Origin: JASHPR01 sp963833885
GTDB taxonomy: Bacteria; Actinomycetota; Actinomycetes; Streptosporangiales; Streptosporangiaceae
NCBI GenBank assembly: GCA_963833885.1
Contig: CAWHZU010000015.1
Location: 272,008 to 336,007 of the forward strand
DNA length: 64,000 bases
Reading direction: 5' to 3'
A program made the translations under genes and the position numbers. Of this stretch, positions 43,620 through 53,042 are shown piece after piece (within the stretch, counting starts at the first letter, position 1; every line of letters starts with the position of its first letter). The notes below the pieces were generated by a model. That model did no database searches, had not been told where the DNA came from, and worked only from the letters and a program-made list of their open reading frames with translations.

Positions 43620-44607
43620 TGGCCGGTTCCCCCAGCTTCCCGCGCAGCTCCTGCGCGCGCACGCACCGGGAAAGCCCGCCGTCCAGCTCGGTGACCGGGG
43701 GCAGGCCCGCGCGGCAGGCGTCGCGGGCGTGCGGGCAGCGCGGCGCGAACGCGCATTCATCGGCCGGTGCCTCGAACGCGGAGAGCGGCCGGCCGGGGAT
43801 CGCACGCAGCCTTCCGGCTGTGCGGGTGATGTCGGGGCGGGCGGCGGCCAGCGCCGCTGTGTACGGGTGCAGCGGGTCGTCGTGCAGCCGGCTCGACTCG
43901 CGGACCTCGACGATCTGCCCGGCGTACATCACGGCGGTGCGGTCGCAGATCGCGGCGGCGAGCTCCAGGTCGTGCGTGATGAACAGCATGGCCAGGCCGA
44001 ACTCGTGCCGCAGCCCGTCGAGGATCGCCATGACCTCTGCCTGAGTGGTGACGTCCAGCGCCGTGGTCGGCTCGTCGGCCAGCAGCAGCCGCGGCTCGGT
44101 GAGCAGCGCAGCGGCGATCATCACCCGCTGCAGCATGCCCCCGGACAGTTCGTGCGGGTACTGCCGCAGCCGCTGCGGGCCGCCGTCGATGCCCACCTGG
44201 GAGAGCATGTCCGACGCCCGCCGGCTGGCTGCCGCCGAGGACACCCCGAGGTTCGTCCGCAGCGCCTCGGTCATGTAGTCGCCGATCCGCCGGACCGGGT
44301 TCACGTGCGCGCGGGGGTCCTGGAAGATCATCGCGACCTGGTTGCGGTACCGGCGCAGGTCGGCTCCTGACAGCGTGCGCACGTCGCGGCCGCCGAACCG
44401 GATCGAGCCGTCCACCTCGGCACCCCGCGGCAGTATCCGGTCGATCGCCCGCGCGGTCATCGACTTGCCCGAGCCCGACTCGCCGACCAGCCCGAGCGCC
44501 TCGCCCTCGCGCACGGTCAGTGTGACGTCGCGGAGCACGGCCCGCTGCGCGCCGCGCACGTCGAGGCGGACCGTCAGACCGTCGACCTGCAGCAGCGGGG
44601 CGCTCAT
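43612..44607 (-). CDS. Peptide-type ABC transporter ATP-binding protein (DppD/OppD)
   Basis: This 331-residue ATPase has Walker A GESGSGKSMTARAI, VAMIFQDPRAHVNPVR, the signature ELSGGMLQRVMIAAAL, Walker B LLLADEPTTALDV and the C-terminal Cys-bearing oligopeptide-transporter tail CAFAPRCPHARDACRAGLP. That Cys cluster is typical of DppD/OppD and may hold an iron-sulfur cluster. The start at 44607 (MSAPLLQVDG) overlaps the permease stop by four bases. Confidence 0.95.
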
Positions 44608-45482
44608 CGCCGGGCCGCCTGAGCCTGCTCGAACAGGCGCTCGCCGAGAATATTGAACGCGATGACGACCGCCACGATGCATACCCCGGCGGATAGGGCC
44701 GGCAGCGGATAACCCTGCAGGATGCCGGTCTGGTTCTCCGAGATCATCACTCCCCAGTTGGGCGCCGGCGGCTGCACGCCGAGACCGAGGAACGAGATCG
44801 CGGCGAGGTCGACCATGGCCCAGCCGAACATGATGGTCGCCTGGGCCACGATGAGCGCAAGCATGTTCGGGATGATGTGCCGCAGGCAGATCGTGGTGGC
44901 CGACGAGCCCTGCACCTCGAGCGCGGCGACGTAGGGCTGGCTGCGCTCGCGCAGCGCCGCCCCGCGCAAGACACGGGCGACGTACGGCATGTACGCGATG
45001 GAGAGCGCGATCGACGCCGCGGTCAGGCCTGCGCCGAAGATCGCTGTCGCCAGCACGGCCAGCAGGATGCCGGGGAACGCAAACAGGATGTCGAGCCCCG
45101 AGGAGATCACGGCGTCGGCCGCGCCGCGCCGCCACGCCGAGACCACCGCGAGCACGGCACCCGCGGTCATGCTGAGCACCACCACGGCCAGCGGCCCGAG
45201 CATCGAGGACTGCGCGCCGGCCAGCAGCCGGGACAGCACGTCACGGCCCTGGAAGTCGAAGCCGAGCAGATGCCCGCCGACCGGGCCGACCCAGGCCAGG
45301 GCGAGGTTCGGCAGGTCCGGGTTGTACGGCGCGAGGAGCGGCCCGAAGATCGCGGCGATCGTCGCGAGCGCGATGACCGCGGCGGACACCATGCCAGCGA
45401 CCCCGGTCCCGCGCAGCCCGGACAGCGACCGGGAGCGCCTGGTGCCGCGCGCGACGACCATGGTGCTCACCTGCGCGCTCAC
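44604..45482 (-). CDS. Peptide-type ABC permease (DppC/OppC)
   Basis: The 292-residue permease has the DppC motif LLGFDFQGRDVLSRLLAGAQ, six hydrophobic segments and the coupling loop SQPYVAALEVQGSSATTICLRH followed by IIPNMLAL, then SFLGLGVQPPAPNWG. The GTG start overlaps the DppB stop by four bases. It forms the importer channel with the neighbouring DppB. Confidence 0.94.
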   Translation of the reverse strand: MSAQVSTMVVARGTRRSRSLSGLRGTGVAGMVSAAVIALATIAAIFGPLLAPYNPDLPNLALAWVGPVGGHLLGFDFQGRDVLSRLLAGAQSSMLGPLAVVVLSMTAGAVLAVVSAWRRGAADAVISSGLDILFAFPGILLAVLATAIFGAGLTAASIALSIAYMPYVARVLRGAALRERSQPYVAALEVQGSSATTICLRHIIPNMLALIVAQATIMFGWAMVDLAAISFLGLGVQPPAPNWGVMISENQTGILQGYPLPALSAGVCIVAVVIAFNILGERLFEQAQAARR

Positions 45483-46429
45483 TGGGCCCGGCTCCCGAGC
45501 GAGACGCGCGGGTCAAGCAGCGCGTACAGCACGTCGACGAGCATGTTGACCACGACGAACGCGGTGACGAGCACGAGCGAGATTCCTTGCACCACCGCGA
45601 GGTCCTTCGACTCCGCGGCCTGGACCAGGTAGGCCCCCAGCCCGTTCAGGCTGAATGCGGTCTCGACCACGGCCGCGACCGCGATCAGCGACGCGATCGT
45701 GATCCCGGTGATGGTCGTGATCGGTATCGCGGCGTTGCGCAGGATGTGCCGGCGGATCAGCTGGCGGGCCGGGATGCCGCGGCTGACCGCGGTCTGCACG
45801 TGCTCGCGCTCGCTCTCCTCGCGGATCGACGCCCGGGTGACCCGGGCCACGATCGCCAGCGCCGAGAACGCCAGCGCGACCGCGGGCAGCGTGAAGTGCT
45901 GCACGTTGCTGAGGAAGCTGGTCCCGTTGCCGAGCGCCGGGAACCAGCCGAGCTTCACCGAGAACAGCAGGATCAGCACGATCGCGGCGACGAACGACGG
46001 GATCGCGGCCGAGATCGCGGTGACCACCAGCGTGCTCGTGTCGAGGAACCCGGGCCGCAGGCCGGCCACGATGCCCATGCCGATCCCGAACAGCAGGATC
46101 AGCACGGACGCGTACAGCACCAGCCCGGCGGTCGTCCAGATCCTCGAAGCGATCAGGGTGGACACGTTCTCCCGGAGAATGATCGAGATCCCGAGGTTGC
46201 CGTGCAGCGCGTTCGTCAGCCAGTACCAGTACTGGGCGAAGAACGGCTCATTCAGGTGGTAGCGCGCCTCGAGGACGTGGATGCTGCTGGCCGGCAGCGC
46301 CCGGCCGCCGGACAACGCCGAGATCGCGTTGCCCGGCGCCAGATAGACGGCCGCGAAGATCACGAAACTCGCGATCAGCAGGCTGGCCAGCAGCATGGTC
46401 AGCCTGCGGGCGAAGAACTGCCAGCGCAC
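45479..46429 (-). CDS. Peptide-type ABC permease (DppB/OppB)
   Basis: The 316-residue permease begins FFARRLTMLLASLLIASFVI and ends with the family's YALLDPRVSLG. The coupling loop is EHVQTAVSRGIPARQLIRRH followed by ILRNAAIPI. The start lies four bases after the binding-protein stop, so the two are translationally coupled. Confidence 0.94.
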   Translation of the reverse strand: MRWQFFARRLTMLLASLLIASFVIFAAVYLAPGNAISALSGGRALPASSIHVLEARYHLNEPFFAQYWYWLTNALHGNLGISIILRENVSTLIASRIWTTAGLVLYASVLILLFGIGMGIVAGLRPGFLDTSTLVVTAISAAIPSFVAAIVLILLFSVKLGWFPALGNGTSFLSNVQHFTLPAVALAFSALAIVARVTRASIREESEREHVQTAVSRGIPARQLIRRHILRNAAIPITTITGITIASLIAVAAVVETAFSLNGLGAYLVQAAESKDLAVVQGISLVLVTAFVVVNMLVDVLYALLDPRVSLGSRAQ

Positions 46430-46433
46430 CGGC

Positions 46434-48077
46434 TCAGCCCTTGCCGCCCAGGCTGTTTGCCCAGGGCGCGAACATGTAGGCGAACGACGCGACCGCGCCG
46501 GTGAGGTTGGAGCTCAGCAGCAGCAGGGACGTCGGCTGGACGTCGGGGATCCAGGGCAGCAGCTGATTGTTGATCTTCTCGGCCTGCACCATGAGCGCGG
46601 CCCGCTTGTCCGGGTTGGCCGTGCTGCGTGCCTGCTCGAGCAGCGAGGTGAGCTTCGGGTCGTTGAAGTTGTCGTAGTTCTGCGACCCTCCGGGCAGGTC
46701 GAGCGTGGCGAGCAGCGCGGCCGGGTCGGCGTAGTCGCCGTAGTTGACCGTCAGGAAGCCGTCGATGCCCTGGCGGGCGCTCGCCGAGGTGAAGAAGTTG
46801 ATGTAGTTCTGCGCCGACACGGACTTGAGCACGACCTTCAGCCCGATCGCCTGGGCCGCGGCCTGGTAGGCACCGGTCACCGCGGCGATGTTGGCCAGCT
46901 GGCTGGACGTGCCGATCGTGATCGTCTTCCCGGTGGCGCCGGCCTGCTTCACGAGCTTCTTGGCCTCGGCCAGGTTCTGGGTCAGGTACGGCGCGCTGCT
47001 GTAGGCGGCGTCGAACACCGACTTGCCGTAGCCGAACGTGCCCGGGTTGGACATCCACTTCGGCATCAGCGCGGCGCCCTTGTACACCGAGTCGATGATG
47101 GCCTGGCGGTTCAGCGCCAGGGACAGCGCCCGGCGCACCTGCAGGTCGCCGAGCGCGCCCTTGAAGTTGCACACGATGAACGCGTCGGTTGACCAGCCGG
47201 GACCCTGGTAGACCGAGACCGCCTTGCTGTTTTTCAGCTGGTCGAGCGTGGCCAGGCCGAAGGAGTAGGAGCCCTGGATCCCGCCGGTCAGCATGCCGGA
47301 CGTGAACGAGGCGACGTCCGGCGCGCCCTTGATCAGGATCTGCTGCACCAGGGGCTTGGCCGTGGAGTTCCAGTAGTGCGGGTTCGCGACGGCGGTGACC
47401 CCGACGCCGGGCTTCCACGACTTGAACTCATACGCGCCGGTGCACATGATGCCGCCGGCCGGCGTGCCGTAGTTCTTGCCCTGCGCCTGCGCGTAGCTCT
47501 TCTCGATGACCACGCCGGCCATTGACGACAGCTCGCCCTCCAGCCAGTAATCCGGCTGCTTCAGCGTGATGGTCACCTGCGTCGGGCCGGTCGCAGTGAT
47601 CGACGTCACCCGGTTGAAGACCTGGCTGTAGAAGCCGCCGAGCGCCGCGTTCGTGTTCCGGTCCAGGCTGTATACGACGTCGGCGGACGTCACCGCGTGG
47701 CCGTCCCAGAACTTCACCCCGGGCTTGAGGGTGAACACCATCTTGGTCGGCGAGGGGTTCGAGATCGTGGCGAGGCCGGGCTGGAGCGAGCCGTCCGGCG
47801 CCTGGCGCAGCAGCGATTCGCACATCAGCGAGATCGCGGTGTTCTCGGGGTAGTCGAAGGCGTAGATCGGATCGAGCGAGTTCACGTCCCGGTAGACCGC
47901 CCAGGTGATGGACGACACCGGCTTGGTTCCCGTCGGTGTGGTCGCCACCAGGCCCTTGGTCGCCGAGATGTTGCCGGAAGCGGCGTTTCCCCCCGCCGAC
48001 CTGCCGCAGCCGGAGGCCACGAGCGCGAATACCGCAACGACGGCTGCCGCCGTCCACATGCCTCGTCTGCCGGCCAT
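46434..48077 (-). CDS. Family 5 extracellular solute-binding lipoprotein
   Basis: The 547-residue protein has a lipoprotein signal peptide (AAAVVAVFALVASGC, lipobox ASGC) and the family 5 core (FTLKPGVKFWDGHAVTSADV; GTGAYEF-type MCTGAYEFKSW). A GGAGGAG site lies a few bases upstream of the ATG. It is the binding component for the DppBCDF importer that follows in the operon and is only distantly like the other two binding proteins in the window. The substrate is likely an amide-containing compound given the flanking amidohydrolase and amidase. Confidence 0.93.
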   Translation of the reverse strand: MAGRRGMWTAAAVVAVFALVASGCGRSAGGNAASGNISATKGLVATTPTGTKPVSSITWAVYRDVNSLDPIYAFDYPENTAISLMCESLLRQAPDGSLQPGLATISNPSPTKMVFTLKPGVKFWDGHAVTSADVVYSLDRNTNAALGGFYSQVFNRVTSITATGPTQVTITLKQPDYWLEGELSSMAGVVIEKSYAQAQGKNYGTPAGGIMCTGAYEFKSWKPGVGVTAVANPHYWNSTAKPLVQQILIKGAPDVASFTSGMLTGGIQGSYSFGLATLDQLKNSKAVSVYQGPGWSTDAFIVCNFKGALGDLQVRRALSLALNRQAIIDSVYKGAALMPKWMSNPGTFGYGKSVFDAAYSSAPYLTQNLAEAKKLVKQAGATGKTITIGTSSQLANIAAVTGAYQAAAQAIGLKVVLKSVSAQNYINFFTSASARQGIDGFLTVNYGDYADPAALLATLDLPGGSQNYDNFNDPKLTSLLEQARSTANPDKRAALMVQAEKINNQLLPWIPDVQPTSLLLLSSNLTGAVASFAYMFAPWANSLGGKG

Positions 48078-48119
48078 TTCTCCTCCTGCTCATGCGCTGC
48101 GCCCGCCACTGCGGGCTGG

Positions 48120-49814
48120 TCACTGCTGGTACGCGAGCTGGCCTCGGACCCAGGTTGCGGCGACCGCCGCACTGCTGATCTCGTGGTCGCCGATGCGGCT
48201 GAGATCGGCGTCGACGATCGCGAAGTCCGCGTCCATGCCTTGCCGGATCGAGCCGGCTACCGCCTCCAGTCCGTTGGCCCTGGCGCTGCCCGACGTGTAA
48301 GCGGCCAGCATCGACGCCAGGCCGAGCCGCTGCTGCGGCAGGAACGGGTCGGAACCGCTGCCGCCGGCGGCTGCGGGCAGGCTCCGGTTTACCGCGACGT
48401 GCGCGCCCCATAGCGGGTTAGGGCTGCTCACCGGCCAGTCGCTGCCCGCGCACATCGAGGCCCCGCTGGCCTGCAGCGACCGGAACGGGTACTGCCATCC
48501 GGCCCGCCGTTCGCCGAGGAACGGGATCGTGAGCTCGTCCATCTGCGGCTCGTGCGTGGCCCAGAGCGCCTGGATGTTGGCCGTGGCGCCGAGCGCCGCG
48601 AACCGGGGAACGTCGTCGGGGTGCACGACCTGCAAGTGCGCCAGGTGGTGGCGGCCGCCGGGGCCAGAAGCGCCCGAGGCGGACCGCGCACTGCGGGCGG
48701 CAGCGACCGCATCCAGGGCGTTGCGCACCGCGCGGTCGCCGAGCGCGTGGAAGTGCACCTGGAATCCCTCGCGGTCGAGCGCGGTGACGTAGCCGGGGAG
48801 CTGCTCGGGATCGATGAAGTCCAGGCCAGATTGGCCGGTGGCGCAGCCGTCGCCGTCCAGGTACGGCTCCAGCATCGCCGCCGTGTGATTCTCGGCGACG
48901 CCGTCCAGCATCATCTTCACGCTCGTGGCACGGAACCGTCCGCCCGCCGCCGCCTGCCCCGCCGACCCGGCCTCGCGCTGGTCCAGCAGCTCCGGCAGCT
49001 GCTCCAGGCCGCCGTCGCGGTCCCACCACAGCGCGCCGACGACGGTGGCGTGCAGCGTCCCCGCCTGGGCGGCACGCAGGTAGGCGATCATGGGGTCTGC
49101 GTCGCCGTGGCGGCGGCCGATGATCGCGTCCTGCCAGCCGGTGATGCCGAGGGAGAGCAGGTAATCCTGCGCGGTCAGCAACGCCCGGTACCAGTCTTCG
49201 GCGGTGGGTACGGGCACGAGCCGCGACACCAGGCCGGCGGCGCCCTCTTGCAGCATGCCCACCGGCTCGCCGCGCTCGTCCTGCTCGATCCGGCCGTCGG
49301 CCGGGTCAGGAGTGCTGGCGTCGATGCCCGCCAGGCGCAGTGCTGCGCTGTTTACCCAGGACCCATGGCCGTCTCGGTTCGGCAGGAAGGCGGGGCGGCC
49401 CCCGGTCACCGCGTCCAGCGCCTGCCGGGTCGGGATGCCGCCGGGGAACGCGGCCATCGCCCAGCCGCCGCCCGTTATCCACGCCTCGTCGGGGTGCTCG
49501 CGCGCATAGGCCGCGATGATCTCCAGGTAGCCGTCCGCTGTGTCGGCGCCGCGCAGGTCGCAGCGCCGCATCTGGTTCCCGGCGAACACCGGGTGAGCAT
49601 GCGCGTCGATGAAGCCGGGCAGCAGCGTGCCGCCGTCCAGGTCGACCGGCTCGGCCGGGTCTGGCCGGCCGGCGGGCTGCAGCGACTCCGCCGGGCCCAC
49701 TCCGGTGATGGTGCCCCCGCTGGCCCGGACGCAGGTGCCAGGGGGAAGGAAGCGGCTGCCGTCGAAGACCGTCCCGTTGCGGAAGAGGAGTTCGTCTGCA
49801 TCGCCGAGCCGCAT
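48120..49814 (-). CDS. YtcJ-type metal-dependent amidohydrolase
   Basis: The 564-residue protein has an amidohydrolase frame: LLFRNGTVFDGSRF, the first metal motif LLPGFIDAHAHPVF, then ITGGGWAMAAFPGG, ALGDRAVRNALDAV with the metal-binding His, and CAGSDWPVSSPNPLWG with the catalytic Asp. It belongs to the amidohydrolase 3 (YtcJ) group, whose substrates are mostly unknown N-acyl or cyclic amides. The ATG at 49814 follows GGGAGGG. It is the first gene of the operon and is divergent from the TetR gene, with a shared 98-base control region. Confidence 0.92.
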   Translation of the reverse strand: MRLGDADELLFRNGTVFDGSRFLPPGTCVRASGGTITGVGPAESLQPAGRPDPAEPVDLDGGTLLPGFIDAHAHPVFAGNQMRRCDLRGADTADGYLEIIAAYAREHPDEAWITGGGWAMAAFPGGIPTRQALDAVTGGRPAFLPNRDGHGSWVNSAALRLAGIDASTPDPADGRIEQDERGEPVGMLQEGAAGLVSRLVPVPTAEDWYRALLTAQDYLLSLGITGWQDAIIGRRHGDADPMIAYLRAAQAGTLHATVVGALWWDRDGGLEQLPELLDQREAGSAGQAAAGGRFRATSVKMMLDGVAENHTAAMLEPYLDGDGCATGQSGLDFIDPEQLPGYVTALDREGFQVHFHALGDRAVRNALDAVAAARSARSASGASGPGGRHHLAHLQVVHPDDVPRFAALGATANIQALWATHEPQMDELTIPFLGERRAGWQYPFRSLQASGASMCAGSDWPVSSPNPLWGAHVAVNRSLPAAAGGSGSDPFLPQQRLGLASMLAAYTSGSARANGLEAVAGSIRQGMDADFAIVDADLSRIGDHEISSAAVAATWVRGQLAYQQ

Positions 49815-49867
49815 GCACCCTCCCGGAGACGGGCTTTGCCGGACAACTCAACCAATAGCCAAAGATG

Positions 49868-49886
49868 TTGTCAATGACTATGACAA
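49868..49886. promoter_or_regulatory. Candidate TetR operator in the divergent control region
   Basis: TTGTCA (49868-49873) and TGACAA (49881-49886) form a perfect inverted repeat around seven bases. It lies between the amidohydrolase operon and the TetR gene, the usual place for a TetR site controlling both directions. It overlaps the farthest-upstream possible tetR start codons. Confidence 0.55.
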
Positions 49887-49912
49887 AGGTTGTGGTGGCG
49901 TACCCTGCTGCC

Positions 49913-50686
49913 GTGGCAGACAATGCGAAGCGGTCCGCGGAGCGGGCATGGGGGTCCGACGGGCGCGCGCCCAGGTCAGGGGGTGACCGGCGCCGGCTGC
50001 AGCGCGGCAGCCTGACGGCGGAGCTGATCGTTGGCGAGAGCCTGAGGATCCTCGATGAGGCGGGAACCGCGGGGTTCAGCATGCCGAAGCTCGGCCGGGC
50101 GCTCGGTGCTGATCCAACGGCGGTCTACCGGCACTTTGCCAGCAAGGATGATCTCGTCCTGGCGATCGCGGACAAGCTGATCGAGGAGGCAATGGCCGGG
50201 CTGGTCGCCAGCGACTGCTGGGTGGACACGCTCATCGAGTGCACCAGGCGGCTGCGGCGCACCTACCATCAGCACCCCGCCGCGGCCTCGCTTTCGGCAT
50301 GCCGGACGACGCAGCGGCCCGCGGAGATGAGGACCGTCGACGTGCTCATCGGCGCGATACTCGCGGCCGGCTTCGAGGGGCCGGAGGCCGCGGTGATGTA
50401 CCGGGCGATCGGCGACTTCTCGCTCTCGTGGGCGGGCGGCGAGGCCACGTTCCTGGCCCTGGACAAGCGCATTCAGGATCTCGACCGGTCCGCCTGGACC
50501 CGGGCTTACCTGGCCGTCGACCGTTCGGAGTACCCGAACACCTGGCAGATCCGCGCCGAGCTGCCCGACGTCGCCGACGACGACATCTTCGAGACGATCC
50601 TGTCCCTGGTGATGTCCGGGCTGGCCCAGCGGGCGCCGCGGCCGTGCGAATGCCCCGTGCACGGCCAGCGCACCGTGGCTTCCTGA
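49913..50686 (+). CDS. TetR-family transcriptional regulator
   Basis: The HTH is clear (LTAELIVGESLRILDEAG, FSMPKLGRALGADPTAVYRHF, SKDDLVLAIADKL) and the helical C-terminal ligand domain ends with CECPVHGQRTVAS. I prefer the GTG at 49913 (VADNAKRSAER). The frame opens at ATG 49865, but that would place the operator inside the coding region. It probably represses the divergent amidohydrolase/ABC operon and itself; the ligand is likely the operon's substrate. Confidence 0.85.
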   Translation: MADNAKRSAERAWGSDGRAPRSGGDRRRLQRGSLTAELIVGESLRILDEAGTAGFSMPKLGRALGADPTAVYRHFASKDDLVLAIADKLIEEAMAGLVASDCWVDTLIECTRRLRRTYHQHPAAASLSACRTTQRPAEMRTVDVLIGAILAAGFEGPEAAVMYRAIGDFSLSWAGGEATFLALDKRIQDLDRSAWTRAYLAVDRSEYPNTWQIRAELPDVADDDIFETILSLVMSGLAQRAPRPCECPVHGQRTVAS

Positions 50687-50700
50687 CTCTGGAGTCGGCG

Positions 50701-50810
50701 CCGGCGCCCGGCTGGGCGGGCCCTGCCCAGCCGGCTCGTACATTCACCTGCACTGGGCCGGGCTCCCGGACGCCCCCGCGGCTGGTCCAGGCTGGCCTGG
50801 CCCGACGGCC
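50701..50810 (+). pseudogene. Relic of a second cobB 3' end
   Basis: SYIHLHWAGLPDAP followed, after a frame change, by LVQAGLARRPAR matches the CobB C-terminus SYLHLHWAGLPGAADRLVQA / ALARRPAAR. The DNA TCGTAC.T.CACCTGCACTGGGCCGGGCT is nearly identical to 38810-38838. Homology reaches back to the GGCTGGGC of CobB's VTGWAAPGM. It sits just after the TetR gene on the plus strand. Confidence 0.7.
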
Positions 50811-50884
50811 TGCCCGTCCGCCTCGCGGAGCGTGGGCGAGGCGGGCGGGCAGGAGCAGCGGACGGGCAGGAGCATTCGCCGGAA

Positions 50885-52756
50885 CTACTTGGTGAACTGC
50901 CAGTACTCAGGGAACATCGTGAACAGCGGGCTGAAGGTGACGTTCTTCAGCGTGCTGGAGACCGCCTGGACCGCAAACGGCTCCGGCTCCGGCACCCACA
51001 TGAACGGAAGCTGCTCCGTCCCGTACGTGGCGTACTTGTCGAACACCGCCAGGCTGTTGCTGGTGTGCGTCTCGTTGATCAGCTTGTCCATCGTCGGGTC
51101 GGAGTAGTTACCCGAGTTCGACCCGGCCCCGGTCGCGAACAGCGACTCCCCGGTCGGCTCGAAGCCAGGGCCGTCGAAGCCCCAGCCGCCGTAGGAGAAC
51201 ACCTGCACGTTGCACTTCGGGCCCATCGGCGTGCATGGCGCGCTCTCACCGATGATCGTGTTGAACGACTGGCCGACCAGCGTGACGTCGATCCCGATCT
51301 GCGACTCCTCGGACTTGATCGCCTCGTACGTCGCCGTAGCGGCCGCCACGCCCGTCGAGTAGACGAACGTCATCTTGAGCTGCTCGCCCTTGGTGATGCC
51401 CTTGCCGCACTTGGACGGGTCCTGGCATTGCATCACGCCGCCGACCTCCGACCAGCCATGGCTGGTCAGCAGCGACTTCGCCTTGGCTGGATCGTACGGG
51501 TACGGTCCCTGGCCGCCGTTCTCCTTCTCGATGGCCGGCTCGAACTGGTTCGTCGGCACGTTCGGCACCGGCCCTGCGTCCGGGGTCGCGTACCCGCGCC
51601 AGATGTCCTTGCTGATGCCGGGCTGGTCTTCGGCGTACTGCATCGCCTGGCGAATGTAGAGCTGGCGGACCAGGTAACCGACCTGCGGGTTGTTGAAGTT
51701 CGGCTGGGAGTACTGGATGCCATAGTCCAGGAAGGGCTCCAGGTTGTACGAGCTGCCGAGCGGGTTCACCGAGGGAAGGTAGGAGTTGGCCGGCTTTTGC
51801 GCCAGGTCTGCGGTCGGGATGTAGCCGATGTCGACCGATCCGGTCTTCAGCGCGGTGTACTCGGCCGCGTCGCTGGTGAACGGCACGAACTTGATCGCCG
51901 ACAGCGTCGGCTTGGGGCTGCCGGAGTAGTCCTTGTTCGGCACGATCGTCACGTTGCCGTCGGTGTTGAAGGTGGACAGCTTCCAGGGGCCGTCAACGAC
52001 CGACCACAGCGGGCTGGTCGCGTACGTCGAGGCGATCTTCGACTGGGCGGTGAGGAAGTTGTAGACGGCCTTGCACTTGGCCCAGCCGTCGGCCGCGCTG
52101 TCGGTCGAGCAGCCGCCGCTGCCGGCCTTGGCGCCCAGGCTGGTGACGTCCCACGCCAGCGGCATCGGGGTGAGCTCGGCGAGCTGGTTGTAGGTGTACC
52201 AGATGCTGGAGTACGCGGCGTTCAGCTGCATCGTCACCTGGTTGGGGCCGGTGGCCTTGTAGGAGACGATGTTGTCGGGCAGCAGGCCCGGAACGTAGGC
52301 GTCCCAGTTGGCCTTCTCCGCCTTGGCCATGTTCAGGAAGAAGATCAGGGACTGGGCGTCCACGGTCTCGCCGTCCGACCACTTCCATCCCTTCATGTTG
52401 ATCACCAGGGTCTTGCCGCCGTTGGTGAAATCGGGTGCGCTGGCGGGCGACAGCGGGTAGTTCACGGACACCGAGGTGTTGGTGTTGTTGCCGAACATGT
52501 ACAGCTGCCGGTACATCAGGTACTGGAACTGGTTGTCGTTGAAAACGCCCGCGTTCGTGATCGAGTAGAACGGGAAGATCCAGCTATAGGTGACCGAGGG
52601 CTGCATTGCGACCGTGGCCGTGCCGCCCTTCACCGGCGTGCTGCCCGACGTACTACCAGACGGGCTGCTCGACGACGAGCAGGCCGCGGCGGTCAGGGCA
52701 ACTGCTGCGGTCACGGCAACCGCCGCGAGGCGCAGCTTACGTCTCCAGAATTTCAT
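50885..52756 (-). CDS. Family 5 extracellular solute-binding lipoprotein, no adjacent permease
   Basis: The 623-residue protein has a lipoprotein signal (AAVAVTAAVALTAAAC) and Ser-rich linker, then a family 5 body (MKGWKWSDGETVDAQSL, PGLLPDNIVSYKATGP, SPLWSVVDGPWKLSTF, EYWQFTK). It resembles the 11145 protein much more than the 46434 protein. A strong GGAAGGAG site precedes the ATG. No ABC permease or ATPase genes adjoin it, so it must borrow a channel. It is divergent from the N-carbamoyl hydrolase/dihydropyrimidinase operon and may deliver that pathway's substrate. Confidence 0.92.
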   Translation of the reverse strand: MKFWRRKLRLAAVAVTAAVALTAAACSSSSSPSGSTSGSTPVKGGTATVAMQPSVTYSWIFPFYSITNAGVFNDNQFQYLMYRQLYMFGNNTNTSVSVNYPLSPASAPDFTNGGKTLVINMKGWKWSDGETVDAQSLIFFLNMAKAEKANWDAYVPGLLPDNIVSYKATGPNQVTMQLNAAYSSIWYTYNQLAELTPMPLAWDVTSLGAKAGSGGCSTDSAADGWAKCKAVYNFLTAQSKIASTYATSPLWSVVDGPWKLSTFNTDGNVTIVPNKDYSGSPKPTLSAIKFVPFTSDAAEYTALKTGSVDIGYIPTADLAQKPANSYLPSVNPLGSSYNLEPFLDYGIQYSQPNFNNPQVGYLVRQLYIRQAMQYAEDQPGISKDIWRGYATPDAGPVPNVPTNQFEPAIEKENGGQGPYPYDPAKAKSLLTSHGWSEVGGVMQCQDPSKCGKGITKGEQLKMTFVYSTGVAAATATYEAIKSEESQIGIDVTLVGQSFNTIIGESAPCTPMGPKCNVQVFSYGGWGFDGPGFEPTGESLFATGAGSNSGNYSDPTMDKLINETHTSNSLAVFDKYATYGTEQLPFMWVPEPEPFAVQAVSSTLKNVTFSPLFTMFPEYWQFTK

Positions 52757-53042
52757 ATGCGCTCCTTCCGTACATGGACCGGTCTCCAGCCGCCCAGATG
52801 GCCGGGGCGTGAAGTCGTGGTGCTGGAGACTTCGGCAGCCCCCGGGAAGGCTGGCTGCAGCCGGAGATCGGGCGGCCCCGAAAGGCCCCCTGCGCGGCAG
52901 TATGCGCGCAGGCGCTTGGCAGTGGCTTGGCGAGCGCTTGGCGCGCAGCGCCTCGGTGACTCTGGAATGGGGTGCCGGGCAGGTCTAAATTGGCTTACCT
53001 GAGCAGCAGCGATAACGACGTCGCAGATTGAGGAGAGCACCG

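Noticed and set aside
48101..48116. Hairpin GCCCGC-CACT-GCGGGC between the amidohydrolase and binding-protein genes
   Set aside because: Only a 6-bp stem in high-GC sequence inside an operon; could be chance, so not listed as a terminator.
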